A DNA stretch of 7,998 bases from Deinococcus malanensis. GTDB taxonomy: Bacteria; Deinococcota; Deinococci; Deinococcales; Deinococcaceae. The stretch is from the NCBI RefSeq assembly GCF_014647655.1, contig NZ_BMPP01000045.1, positions 1 through 7,998 on the forward strand. The letters are read 5' to 3'. Position numbers and translations under genes: made by a program. Shown here in pieces: positions 1-7,156 of this stretch; positions within the stretch are counted from its first letter, which is position 1; each line of letters begins with the position of its first letter. The notes below the pieces were generated by a model, which was given only the letters and a program-made list of their open reading frames with translations, was not told where the DNA came from and made no database searches.

Positions 1-2834
1 GGACCCTCGGGGTCCTCACCCTCGGCTTCCTCGAGCATCACGACATTACCGAAGCGGAACGGACGTTCCTCCTTACTCTCGCCAGCAGCCTCGCCAGCAC
101 CCTCATGCGGGTGGACCGCGCCAGCGTGACCGTGGACCGATACTACGCGGTGTTCGAGCACGCCGCCGTCGGCATCGCACGCGTCGCTTTCGAAGGGGCG
201 CGCTTTCTGGAGGTGAACAACGCGTTGTGCCGTATCACCGGGTACTCCCGCGAGGTGCTGCTCGCCACGCCCTGGACGGCCATCACGCACCCGGATGACA
301 TGAACCTCGACCTTGAGCCATTCCAACGCATGGCCGCCGGTGAACTCGATACTTACACCGTCGAGAAGCGCTTCCTCCACAAGTTCGGCCATGACGTCTG
401 GACGCGCCTGACCCTTTCGCTGGTGCGCGACGCGCATGGACGACCCGATTACGAGATCTGCGTGGTTGAGGACATCTCGGAGCGCAAAGCCACCGAAGCT
501 CAGCTTTCCGCGGTGCTTGACGCGTTGCCCGTCGGCGTCATTATCGCCGACGCGTCGGGTCGCCTGGTGCGCGACAACGCCGCGCACCGCGAGTTGTGGA
601 ACGTACCACCCGAAACGACGAGCTGGGAGCAGTACGGCGAGTGGGTGGGCTGGTGGCCGGGCACCGCAGAGCGCATCAAGGCGGATAAGTGGGCATTGGC
701 GCGCGCGCTCCTCAAGGGTGAGACGGTACGGGGTGAGTTGATCGAGTACCAGCCGTTTGGAGACGAAGCATCCACGAACGGCGGGCGGCGCTTCTTCCTC
801 AACAACGCCGCACCGATCCGAGGTGATGACGGAAAAATCGTTGGTGGTGTAGTGGCCGAGCAGGACGTCACCGCGCAGATCCTCGCCGAACGGTCGCAAC
901 GGGAAAACGCCCAGCGCGTGCAGCTCGCGCTGGCTGCGGGCGCGATTCTCGGCACGTGGTTCTGGGATCTGCCCCAGGATCGCTTCACCGTCGATGAGGG
1001 GTTCGCGGAGAATTTCGGCCTCGACCCGGCGATGGGCCGCGATGGGCTCAGCCTCGAGCAGGTCATCGCGAGCGTCCACCCGGACGACCAGCCCGAACTC
1101 GTCAGCGCGATCGACACGGCTATCGCGCGTGGAGGGCCGTACGCGCATCAGTACCGGGTGCGGCGTCGTGACGGACAGTACTACTGGATTGAGGCGAACG
1201 GTCGGGTTGACCACACACAGGACGGCACGCCTTTGTCCTTTCCTGGGGTGCTGCTTGACGCAGAGGAACGGCGCGCCGCACTCTCCACCCTCCAGGAGAG
1301 CGAAGAGCGGTACCGCCTCGCGGTGCGCGCGACGAACGAAGTGATCTGGGACTGGGACCTGGCGTCCGATCACATTTCGTGGAACGAGGCGGTGCAGACT
1401 CACTTCGGGTACACGCCGCAGGAGATCAGGCCCTCCGGCGCGTGGTGGAAGTCGAACATTCACCCTGAGGAGCACGAGCGGGTGGTATCCAGCATCCACG
1501 CTGTCATCGACGGCGTGAGTGACACCTGGTCGGAGGAGTACCGCTTTCGCCGTGCGGACGGCTCGTATGCGGAAGTGCATGACCGTGGCATGGTCCTCCG
1601 CGACCCACACGGGCGGGCCGTGCGGATGATTGGTGCTATGCAGGACCTGACCGAGCGTCGAGCGGCAGAAGCTGCACTCCGCGAAAGTGAGGACCGGCTG
1701 CGCGTCGCGACCCAGGCAGCGGCGATCGGCACGTGGGACTACGACCCAGTCCATAACGAACTCCGCTGGGATGCACGCACCAAAGCGCTCTTCGGACTCT
1801 CCCCGGAGGCGGAGGTGACCTTCGAATCCGTGTTCGTCCCAGGGGTGCACCCCGAGGATTTCGCGCGCGTCGAAGAGGCCGTAAACGTGGCCCTCGCACC
1901 GGACGGGCCGGGTGAGTATTACACCGAACACCGCACGATCGGCCTGGAGGACGGTGTGGAGCGCTGGATCGTCGCTCAAGGTCGGGCGTTCTTTGAAGAT
2001 GGGCGTGCAGTGCGGTTCATCGGCACGGTCATGGACATCAGCGAGCGCAAGCGGATCGAAGCGCAGTTGCGCAACGTAAATGAAGCGCTCGAACAGCGCG
2101 TGCAGGAACGCACGGCGGACCTCGTACGGGCCAACTCGGAATTGCGGCGAAGCAACACGGAACTCGAGCGGTTCGCGTACATCACGTCGCACGACCTGAT
2201 CGAACCGATTCGGACGGTCGCGAGTTTCGTGGGCCTGCTCAAGCACCGGTACGGCGAGTCCCTCGATGACCGAGGGCAGTTGTTTCTCGACATGACCCTC
2301 AAAGGAACCGAGCGGATGAAGGCTATCGTGGATGACGTCCTGACCTACTCACGCTTGAACGGGGATCAGGTGCCACTTCAGGCAGTGGATGTGCGCGCCC
2401 CCCTTTCGGAGGCCTTGGCGCGTCTCGAGCGTCGCTTGACCGAAACGCAGGCGCAGGTGACGTGGGGAGACCTGCCGGTCGTGCTGGGTGACGGGCCTCA
2501 ACTCGCGCAGCTCTTCCAGAACCTGATTGGGAACGCCGTCAAGTTCTCGCGTCCAGGCGTCACGGCCGAGGTGCATGTGAGCGCCGCTCGGGTAGGCGAG
2601 TGGTGGCAGTTCACGGTGTCGGACAACGGCATCGGGATCGACACGGAGTACCTGGACCGCATCTTCGAGCTCTTCCAGCGACTTCATACCCGTGAGAAGT
2701 TCGAGGGGACAGGGCTTGGGCTGAGCATCTGTCAGAAGGTCGTGGAGCGGGCTGGGGGGCGCCTCTGGGCGACCTCGACCGTCGGTGAAGGGAGTTGCTT
2801 TTACTTCACGTTGCGCGCGGCTGAGGGGGCGTGA
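1..2834 (+). CDS. Multi-PAS sensor histidine kinase with N-terminal GAF, 5' end outside window
   Basis: Cytoplasmic sensor kinase expected to autophosphorylate on histidine and pass the phosphate to a response regulator. The frame is open to the left edge (first full codon at 3). The 34 residues before the ATG at 105 (GVLTLGF...EAERTFLLTLASSLA) look like the end of a GAF domain, so that ATG is internal. Numbering from it: PAS domains at about 12-128, 132-262, 275-390, 400-520 and 528-650. The last three have the PAS_3 pattern (GTWxWD or IWDWD, then HPxD, then an RxxDG-W type PAC end). A coiled-coil linker follows (about 651-688). The HisKA H-box FAYITSHDLIEP has H696. The HATPase_c domain has N-box N810, G1 box DNGIGI (D840) and G2 box GTGLGL (868-873). 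All kinase boxes are intact. There is no membrane helix and no receiver domain. No response regulator gene is adjacent, so the partner is unknown. The family call is secure; the sensed signals are not deducible. Confidence 0.95.
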   Translation, partial: TLGVLTLGFLEHHDITEAERTFLLTLASSLASTLMRVDRASVTVDRYYAVFEHAAVGIARVAFEGARFLEVNNALCRITGYSREVLLATPWTAITHPDDMNLDLEPFQRMAAGELDTYTVEKRFLHKFGHDVWTRLTLSLVRDAHGRPDYEICVVEDISERKATEAQLSAVLDALPVGVIIADASGRLVRDNAAHRELWNVPPETTSWEQYGEWVGWWPGTAERIKADKWALARALLKGETVRGELIEYQPFGDEASTNGGRRFFLNNAAPIRGDDGKIVGGVVAEQDVTAQILAERSQRENAQRVQLALAAGAILGTWFWDLPQDRFTVDEGFAENFGLDPAMGRDGLSLEQVIASVHPDDQPELVSAIDTAIARGGPYAHQYRVRRRDGQYYWIEANGRVDHTQDGTPLSFPGVLLDAEERRAALSTLQESEERYRLAVRATNEVIWDWDLASDHISWNEAVQTHFGYTPQEIRPSGAWWKSNIHPEEHERVVSSIHAVIDGVSDTWSEEYRFRRADGSYAEVHDRGMVLRDPHGRAVRMIGAMQDLTERRAAEAALRESEDRLRVATQAAAIGTWDYDPVHNELRWDARTKALFGLSPEAEVTFESVFVPGVHPEDFARVEEAVNVALAPDGPGEYYTEHRTIGLEDGVERWIVAQGRAFFEDGRAVRFIGTVMDISERKRIEAQLRNVNEALEQRVQERTADLVRANSELRRSNTELERFAYITSHDLIEPIRTVASFVGLLKHRYGESLDDRGQLFLDMTLKGTERMKAIVDDVLTYSRLNGDQVPLQAVDVRAPLSEALARLERRLTETQAQVTWGDLPVVLGDGPQLAQLFQNLIGNAVKFSRPGVTAEVHVSAARVGEWWQFTVSDNGIGIDTEYLDRIFELFQRLHTREKFEGTGLGLSICQKVVERAGGRLWATSTVGEGSCFYFTLRAAEGA

Positions 2835-3290
2835 GTTCAGGGGTTGTATCTGACGAAGGTCGTTGCCGTTGACGGGGTGCTACCGAAACCTCAAGCCTCA
2901 GGCGGGAAATCTGCTGCTCGTCTGGAAACCAGCGGTTTCGACGTAGATCCTGACCATAAGGCCACCCTCTTTTCCTACTCACACGGACGCTGCTCTGCCT
3001 GCCCATTCAAACGCCCTCCCCTTCCAGACAGGTCAGGCACACGTCCAGCAGGAGTTCCGGGACGTACTGCTCACATTCAGGGCACCAAGAAAAGTTGAGG
3101 TGTGGCTGAGATACCCGAACATATCCTTCGGTGCCTTACCGCTTCTGCCTGAGTTGACGTATGACGCGGTCTTCTTCACGCTGGCGCTCGCTCCGTTGCG
3201 GGCCTGCACATGACACTGGACGCCACGAACGGCTCATCTGTGAAGGGTTTTTCTGCGCTGACTCCACCCTGAAGTGATACACCTATTAAA
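2835..3290. other. 456-bp intergenic gap with gene debris on the minus strand
   Basis: The gap lies between the kinase and the first GGDEF-EAL gene, both on the plus strand. I see no convincing intrinsic terminator after the kinase stop and no promoter with both boxes. On the minus strand a zinc-ribbon reading frame (3007-3237) is broken by a stop. Downstream of it, a purine-rich ribosome-binding-like stretch GAGGGTGG (minus strand of 2962-2969) precedes an ATG at 2957 that opens a 19-codon frame beginning MVRIYVETAG and stopping at 2898. A frame on the same strand starting at 3006, directly after the zinc-ribbon stop, runs on to 2806 and into the kinase gene end. I read these as remnants of a former minus-strand operon, with low confidence. 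The last 16 bases before 3291 are AT-rich compared with their surroundings. Confidence 0.4.
3007..3237 (-). pseudogene. Small zinc-ribbon-like protein interrupted by an in-frame stop
   Basis: One continuous minus-strand frame of 76 codons from ATG 3237 to TGA 3007 holds a single TAA at codon 34 (3136-3138). The first part ends in a charged, helix-like run (REEDRVIRQLRQKR). The second part carries two cysteine pairs, WCPEC and CLTC, at residues 52/55 and 67/70. This CX2C-X11-CX2C spacing is typical of a small zinc ribbon. The second part has no ATG, GTG or TTG of its own ahead of the first cysteine pair, so it could be made only by readthrough or if the stop is recent or a sequencing error. 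I do not recognise a named family and infer no function. It could also be chance: the frame is short and the DNA is GC-rich. The appearance of both halves in the same frame is the main argument for a decayed gene. Confidence 0.35.
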
Positions 3291-5096
3291 ATGTTGAATC
3301 CTGACACGCCAGACGATCAGGAACGCCTCGACCACCTCCACCGCTACCTGGTCCTCGACACACCACCTGAAGCCGAATTCGACCGCATCACCCGCTTCGT
3401 CAAACCCCTCCTGCGCGTCCCCGTCGTCATCATCAGCCTCGTGGCCGCCCAGCGCGCCTGGCTGAAATCCACGGTCGGCACCAACATCCACGAGATGGAC
3501 CGGGACAGCAACTGCTGCGGAGAAGCCATCAAGCAGTACGGCGTCTTCGTGGTCGAGGACCTCCTGGCCACGCCCCGTTTTCAGGATGACCCCATGGTGA
3601 AATACGAAGGCGCCCGGTCCTACGCGGGCGCGCCGCTCACCACCCCGGACGGCTACAACATCGGCGTGCTCGCAGTGTACGACCATCGACCGCGGTCGTT
3701 CACCCCCGAGGAACAAGCCTTCCTTCAGGACCTGGCCGCTATCGTGATCGACGAACTCGAATTGCGCCTGGCGATGTTGCAGGCGAAGGAAGCCCAGGTC
3801 CGCAGTGAGTATCTGGCGCATCACGACGCCCTGACCGGTCTCCCGAACCGCTTGATGCTGCTGGACCGGGCGAAACAGGCCCTCCTGCACGCCCAACGAC
3901 ATGGCACCCCGGTGGGCATGCTGGTGCTGGACCTCGACGCGTTCAAGACGGTGAACGATTCGCTCGGGCACGCGGTGGGGGACGAACTCCTGAAAGCGGT
4001 GGGAAAGCGGTTATGTACGGTCCTCCGGTCCGAAGACACGGTGGCCCGCTTCGGAGGGGACGAGTTCGTCATCCTGCTGCCCGAGCTTCGTGACGCGCTG
4101 GACGCCGCACGGGTGGCGCAAGGGCTTCAGGACGCCCTCGCCCACCCTTTCGAAGTAGACGGCTTTACGCTGGATATGCGGTGCAGTGTAGGCATCAGCT
4201 TATACCCCACCGACGGGCAGGACGCTGAAGCCCTGCTGCTCGCGGCCGACACCGCGATGTACCAGGCGAAAGCGGCCGGGAAGCGGCAGTACCGCTTTTA
4301 CGCCCAGGACATGACCCGCGCGGCGCAGGCCAAACTCCACCTACGCGGGCAGCTGTCCCGAGCCGTGGACACCGGCGAGTTCGAGTTGCATTACCAGCCT
4401 CTGGTTGACCTGGCAACCGGGGCCATCATCGGGATGGAAGCGCTTGTCCGGTGGCGCGAAGCGAACGGCCGCCTGATCTCGCCCGCTACTTTCATTCCAT
4501 TGGCGGAGGAAACGGGCCTGATCGTGCCGCTCGGCGCCTGGGTCCTCCGGGAGGCCTGCACGCAAGCAGTGCGCTGGCAGGTTGCTGGCCATCCGGACCT
4601 GGTGGTGGCAGTGAACGTGTCGGTGCGGCAGTGGGAGGAAGCAACGTTCGTGCCCCTGGTGCAGCAGATCCTGCTGGAGACAGGCCTGTCACCTTCGAGG
4701 CTGGTCCTGGAAATCACGGAGAGCGTGCTGCTCTCGGAGCCTGTGGAAGCGCGCCGGCAGGCGGAGCAGCTGGCCTCCCTGGGGGTGCGGGTGGCGCTGG
4801 ATGATTACGGGACGGGGTACTCGAACCTCAGCCAGTTGCAGCACCTGCCGATTGCGCAATTGAAGCTCGACCGAACCTTTGTTCACCCGCTGCCTGGCGG
4901 GGTGAGGGATCAGGCGCTCGTGCAGAGTGCCCTGACGCTGGGTCAGGCACTGGACGCGGCGGTTGTGGCGGAGGGGATCGAAACGGACACCCAGTTGCAG
5001 GTGCTGCGGTCACTGGCGTGTCCGGTGGGGCAGGGCTACTTTCTGGGCCGGCCTGTTCCTGCCTCGGAGTTTGCCCTACAGCATCTTCAGCCCTGA
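3291..5096 (+). CDS. GAF-GGDEF-EAL bifunctional cyclic di-GMP enzyme (I-site intact)
   Basis: A 601-residue cytoplasmic protein predicted to make cyclic di-GMP from two GTP (GGDEF) and to hydrolyse it to pGpG (EAL). The GAF domain spans about 10-160 and is of the type starting ERLxxLxRYxxLDTPPE, with the YAGAPL..PDGY core at about 111-122 and a CC pair at 75-76. The GGDEF domain (about 175-335) has HDALTGLPNR, DLDAFKxVND and the active-site GGDEF at 255-259. The inhibitory I-site R246-S-E-D249 sits exactly five residues before it. The EAL domain (about 350-600) has E383-A-L, N442, E474 in EITES, the DDYGTGYS loop (D504, D505), K525 and E561 in AEGIET, so no known catalytic position is missing. 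The ATG at 3291 is the first possible start, because an in-frame stop lies at 3270. No good Shine-Dalgarno precedes it, only GAAGTGA 13 bases away. It faces its paralogue tail to tail. Which activity dominates in the cell cannot be read from sequence. Confidence 0.95.
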   Translation: MLNPDTPDDQERLDHLHRYLVLDTPPEAEFDRITRFVKPLLRVPVVIISLVAAQRAWLKSTVGTNIHEMDRDSNCCGEAIKQYGVFVVEDLLATPRFQDDPMVKYEGARSYAGAPLTTPDGYNIGVLAVYDHRPRSFTPEEQAFLQDLAAIVIDELELRLAMLQAKEAQVRSEYLAHHDALTGLPNRLMLLDRAKQALLHAQRHGTPVGMLVLDLDAFKTVNDSLGHAVGDELLKAVGKRLCTVLRSEDTVARFGGDEFVILLPELRDALDAARVAQGLQDALAHPFEVDGFTLDMRCSVGISLYPTDGQDAEALLLAADTAMYQAKAAGKRQYRFYAQDMTRAAQAKLHLRGQLSRAVDTGEFELHYQPLVDLATGAIIGMEALVRWREANGRLISPATFIPLAEETGLIVPLGAWVLREACTQAVRWQVAGHPDLVVAVNVSVRQWEEATFVPLVQQILLETGLSPSRLVLEITESVLLSEPVEARRQAEQLASLGVRVALDDYGTGYSNLSQLQHLPIAQLKLDRTFVHPLPGGVRDQALVQSALTLGQALDAAVVAEGIETDTQLQVLRSLACPVGQGYFLGRPVPASEFALQHLQP

Positions 5097-5103
5097 GTGC
5101 CCC

Positions 5104-5118
5104 ACGTCCGCCGGACGT
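5104..5118. repeat. Perfect palindromic hairpin in the convergent junction, possible terminator
   Basis: ACGTCCGCCGGACGT forms a 6-bp stem with a 3-base loop, beginning 8 bases after the stop of the plus-strand GGDEF-EAL gene. It lies between two convergent genes, where a bidirectional terminator would be expected. No T-run follows on either strand, so it does not meet the standard intrinsic terminator pattern. It may be a short mRNA 3' end stabiliser, or chance. Confidence 0.3.
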
Positions 5119-5142
5119 CAGCCTGACCTTCGGCTTGCCACA

Positions 5143-5159
5143 GGACGCTCCCTCCGTCC
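5143..5159. repeat. Second short hairpin in the convergent junction
   Basis: GGACG at 5143-5147 pairs with CGTCC at 5155-5159 across a 7-base loop. It shares the GGACG/CGTCC core with the hairpin at 5104-5118. With no T-tract and only 5 bp of stem, a terminator role is weakly supported. Confidence 0.2.
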
Positions 5160-5241
5160 AGGATGTCGTCATGCTGTCGACCGTGGGCAGACGGAAGGCC
5201 GTGTCAAGCAGAGCCCGTCCATGATGCTGATCGTGCTGGGC

Positions 5242-7017
5242 TCAGGCGACAGGAGCGTGTGCGCCGTGCACGGCTGGTTGAGGCAGCGGGCCAGGGCGGC
5301 CGAAGTGGTAACCCTGAAGAAAAGTGCAGCCCAGTTCAGAGAGGGCCCGCGCCTGCACCTGTGTCTCGACGCCCTCAGCCACGGTATCCAGCCCAAAGGC
5401 GCGCGCCAGCGCAACGACTGCACGAACCAGTTCGGCGGCCCGCATGCCTTCTGGGCTGGGCTGCCCGACCTGCGCCATGAACGAGCGGTCGATTTTCAGC
5501 ACTTCCACCGGCAATCCGGCCAGGGCGGAGAGACTGCTGTAGCCGGTCCCGAAATCATCCAGTGCCACCCGCACCCCCAGCGTGCGCAGGTCCTGAAGTA
5601 CATCCTGAGCACGGCGAGGGTCGAGCAGGCTGTTCTCAGTGACTTCCAGCAACAGCCGGCCGGGGTCAAGGTTTTCTTCGCACAGCACCCGCGCAACGTA
5701 CTCGACGAAATGCGGCTGGGAGAATTCCAGGGGGCTGACGTTCACGGCAATGTGCCCGAGAGGGATCAGCGCGGCCGTCCGGACCGCTTCGCGCAGCACC
5801 CACTGCCCGATGGGGACGATCAGACCCGACACTTCGGCCAGCGGGATGAACTCAGCAGGGCTCACCAGGCCGTCCGGGCCTTCCCAGCGGATGAGGGCTT
5901 CGTAGCCCGCCACTACCCCTGTGACGGCATGAATGATCGGCTGGTAGTGCAGCCGGAATTCGCAGCGTTCCAGAGCGTGGTGCAGTCCCGTCAGCAGCGT
6001 CATCTCCGCCGGGGTGCGCCGGTCATGCTGCACATTGAAAAACGCGTGGCCACCTCCCGCACGCTTGGCTCGGTACATGGCCGTGTCCGCCTGGGTCAGC
6101 AGGGCTTCACTCTGGTCCGCGTCGTCAGGAAAGATGGTCAGGCCGAGGCTCCAGTGAACGTAGATTTCCTGATCCTCCAGCAGAAACGGGGCGCTGAAGG
6201 CCTGACGGATGCGCGTCAGGATGCGTTCGGTGCTGGCAGCCTCAGCCACATCCGTGAAAATCAGGGCGAACTCGTCACCGCCCATGCGCGCGACCGTGTC
6301 GCTCGACGCCAGGCATTCACTCAGGCGATGGGCAGTCAGGCGCAACACCTCATCGCCAGCGGCATGACCGAGTGTGTCGTTGATGAGCTTGAAGCGGTCG
6401 AGGTCCATCAGGCCCAGCACCACTTTCGAACTGTTGAGGGTCGCGCGGCGCATGGCCTGCGTGAGGCGCTGACGGAAGTTCGCTCGGTTGGGCAGACCGG
6501 TCAGGGAGTCGAGCAGCGCGAGGTCCCCCAGTTGCTGCACGGTGACATGCAGGCGCAGTTCATCCATCACCAGGGCTGCGAAGTCCTCGAGGACACCCTC
6601 CTCCTCAGCAGTGAACGAGCGAGGTACGCTGTCCATCACGCACACGGTGCCCAGCTGGTAACCGTCGGGTGTGCGCAGCGGAGCACCGGCATAAAAACCA
6701 ACGATCTGGTCGACGCTAACGCAGTTCATGCCATTCACGCGCGGGTCTTTCCGGGCGTCGGGAATCACCAGCACTTCTTCCTGCTGAATGGCGATCGCGC
6801 AGATGGACTCGCTTTTCTGCGTTTCGGTGGCGTCCATGCCGATGCGGGCCTTGAACCACTGCCGGTCTTTGTCCACGAACGACACCGCTGCGACAGGCAT
6901 GTTCAGGTACCGGGCGGCGAGTGCGACGATCCGGTCGAACTGAGGCTCCGGAAGGGTGTCGAGAATGCCGAAGCGGTGCAGTTCAGCGAGGCGAGCGTCT
7001 TCGTGGGCAGGGGTCAT
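5242..7017 (-). CDS. GAF-GGDEF-EAL bifunctional cyclic di-GMP enzyme (I-site lost)
   Basis: A 591-residue cytoplasmic paralogue of the 3291-5096 protein, on the opposite strand, with the same domain order. The GAF domain spans about 5-155 (LAELHRFGILDTLPE start, FYAGAPLRTPDGY core at 108-120, C73). The GGDEF domain (about 165-330) has LDSLTGLPNR, DLDRFKLIND and GGDEF at 246-250. The inhibitory I-site position reads A237-S-S-D240, so the arginine that binds product is gone. The EAL domain (about 340-575) keeps E373-A-L, N426, E458 in EVTEN, the DDFGTGYSSL loop (D487, D488), K508 and E548 in AEGVET. A proline- and alanine-rich tail of about 16 residues follows GYHFGRP and looks unstructured. 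The ATG at 7017 has GGAG four bases upstream. It lies downstream of the HD-GYP gene on the same strand, but 336 bp away, so it probably has its own promoter. Both activities are predicted; a synthase free of product inhibition is an inference from the missing arginine. Confidence 0.95.
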   Translation of the reverse strand: MTPAHEDARLAELHRFGILDTLPEPQFDRIVALAARYLNMPVAAVSFVDKDRQWFKARIGMDATETQKSESICAIAIQQEEVLVIPDARKDPRVNGMNCVSVDQIVGFYAGAPLRTPDGYQLGTVCVMDSVPRSFTAEEEGVLEDFAALVMDELRLHVTVQQLGDLALLDSLTGLPNRANFRQRLTQAMRRATLNSSKVVLGLMDLDRFKLINDTLGHAAGDEVLRLTAHRLSECLASSDTVARMGGDEFALIFTDVAEAASTERILTRIRQAFSAPFLLEDQEIYVHWSLGLTIFPDDADQSEALLTQADTAMYRAKRAGGGHAFFNVQHDRRTPAEMTLLTGLHHALERCEFRLHYQPIIHAVTGVVAGYEALIRWEGPDGLVSPAEFIPLAEVSGLIVPIGQWVLREAVRTAALIPLGHIAVNVSPLEFSQPHFVEYVARVLCEENLDPGRLLLEVTENSLLDPRRAQDVLQDLRTLGVRVALDDFGTGYSSLSALAGLPVEVLKIDRSFMAQVGQPSPEGMRAAELVRAVVALARAFGLDTVAEGVETQVQARALSELGCTFLQGYHFGRPGPLPQPAVHGAHAPVA

Positions 7018-7021
7018 GGGG

Positions 7022-7028
7022 CTCCAAA
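7022..7028 (-). promoter_or_regulatory. Ribosome binding site of the minus-strand GGDEF-EAL gene
   Basis: On the minus strand TTTGGAG precedes the ATG at 7017 with CCCC between them. The spacing of four is short, but it supports this start, and the GAF domain begins within the next few residues. Confidence 0.5.
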
Positions 7029-7064
7029 GGGCGTGCAGTCGGGGCGGGGTGGAGTAAGCTGCTG

Positions 7065-7094
7065 CTTGGTTTCAGGCGGCAGCCTGAAATCAAG
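7065..7094. repeat. 13-bp inverted repeat in the leader of the minus-strand GGDEF-EAL gene
   Basis: CTTGGTTTCAGGC (7065-7077) and GCCTGAAATCAAG (7082-7094) pair over 13 positions, with one G-T wobble and a GGCA loop. The inner 8 bp are perfect. The centre lies about 60 bases upstream of the ATG at 7017. No T-run follows on either strand, so a terminator is unlikely. A dimeric repressor or activator operator, or an RNA hairpin in the 5' leader, would fit. Confidence 0.55.
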
Positions 7095-7095
7095 G

Positions 7096-7153
7096 AATGC
7101 AGGGAGTTCAGCGGAATGCGGCGGGGCGCTGTGATTGGTGATAATGCGGCGGG
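7096..7153. repeat. Three AATGC-headed direct repeats
   Basis: AATGCGGCGGG occurs exactly at 7115-7125 and 7143-7153, and a degenerate copy, AATGCAGGG, sits at 7096-7104. Start-to-start spacings are 19 and 28 bases. They lie between the two inverted repeats, upstream of the 5242-7017 gene. Direct repeats in such a position often bind an activator, but no regulator is identified and the GC-rich core makes chance similarity possible. Confidence 0.35.
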
Positions 7154-7156
7154 TCA

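Noticed and set aside
2844..3098. An 84-codon plus-strand frame with a TTG start after the kinase
   Set aside because: There is no ribosome binding site and no protein-like pattern, and the opposite strand gives a more protein-like reading (two cysteine pairs in regular spacing).
3234..3971. A 245-codon minus-strand frame opposite the first GGDEF-EAL gene
   Set aside because: It is a shadow of the GAF/GGDEF coding strand, with histidine- and valine-rich low-complexity translation and no recognisable motif.
4963..7134. A 723-codon plus-strand open frame covering the whole minus-strand GGDEF-EAL gene
   Set aside because: It is the antisense of a gene with complete GAF, GGDEF and EAL motifs. 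Its own translation has no domain pattern, and long antisense frames are common in GC-rich DNA.
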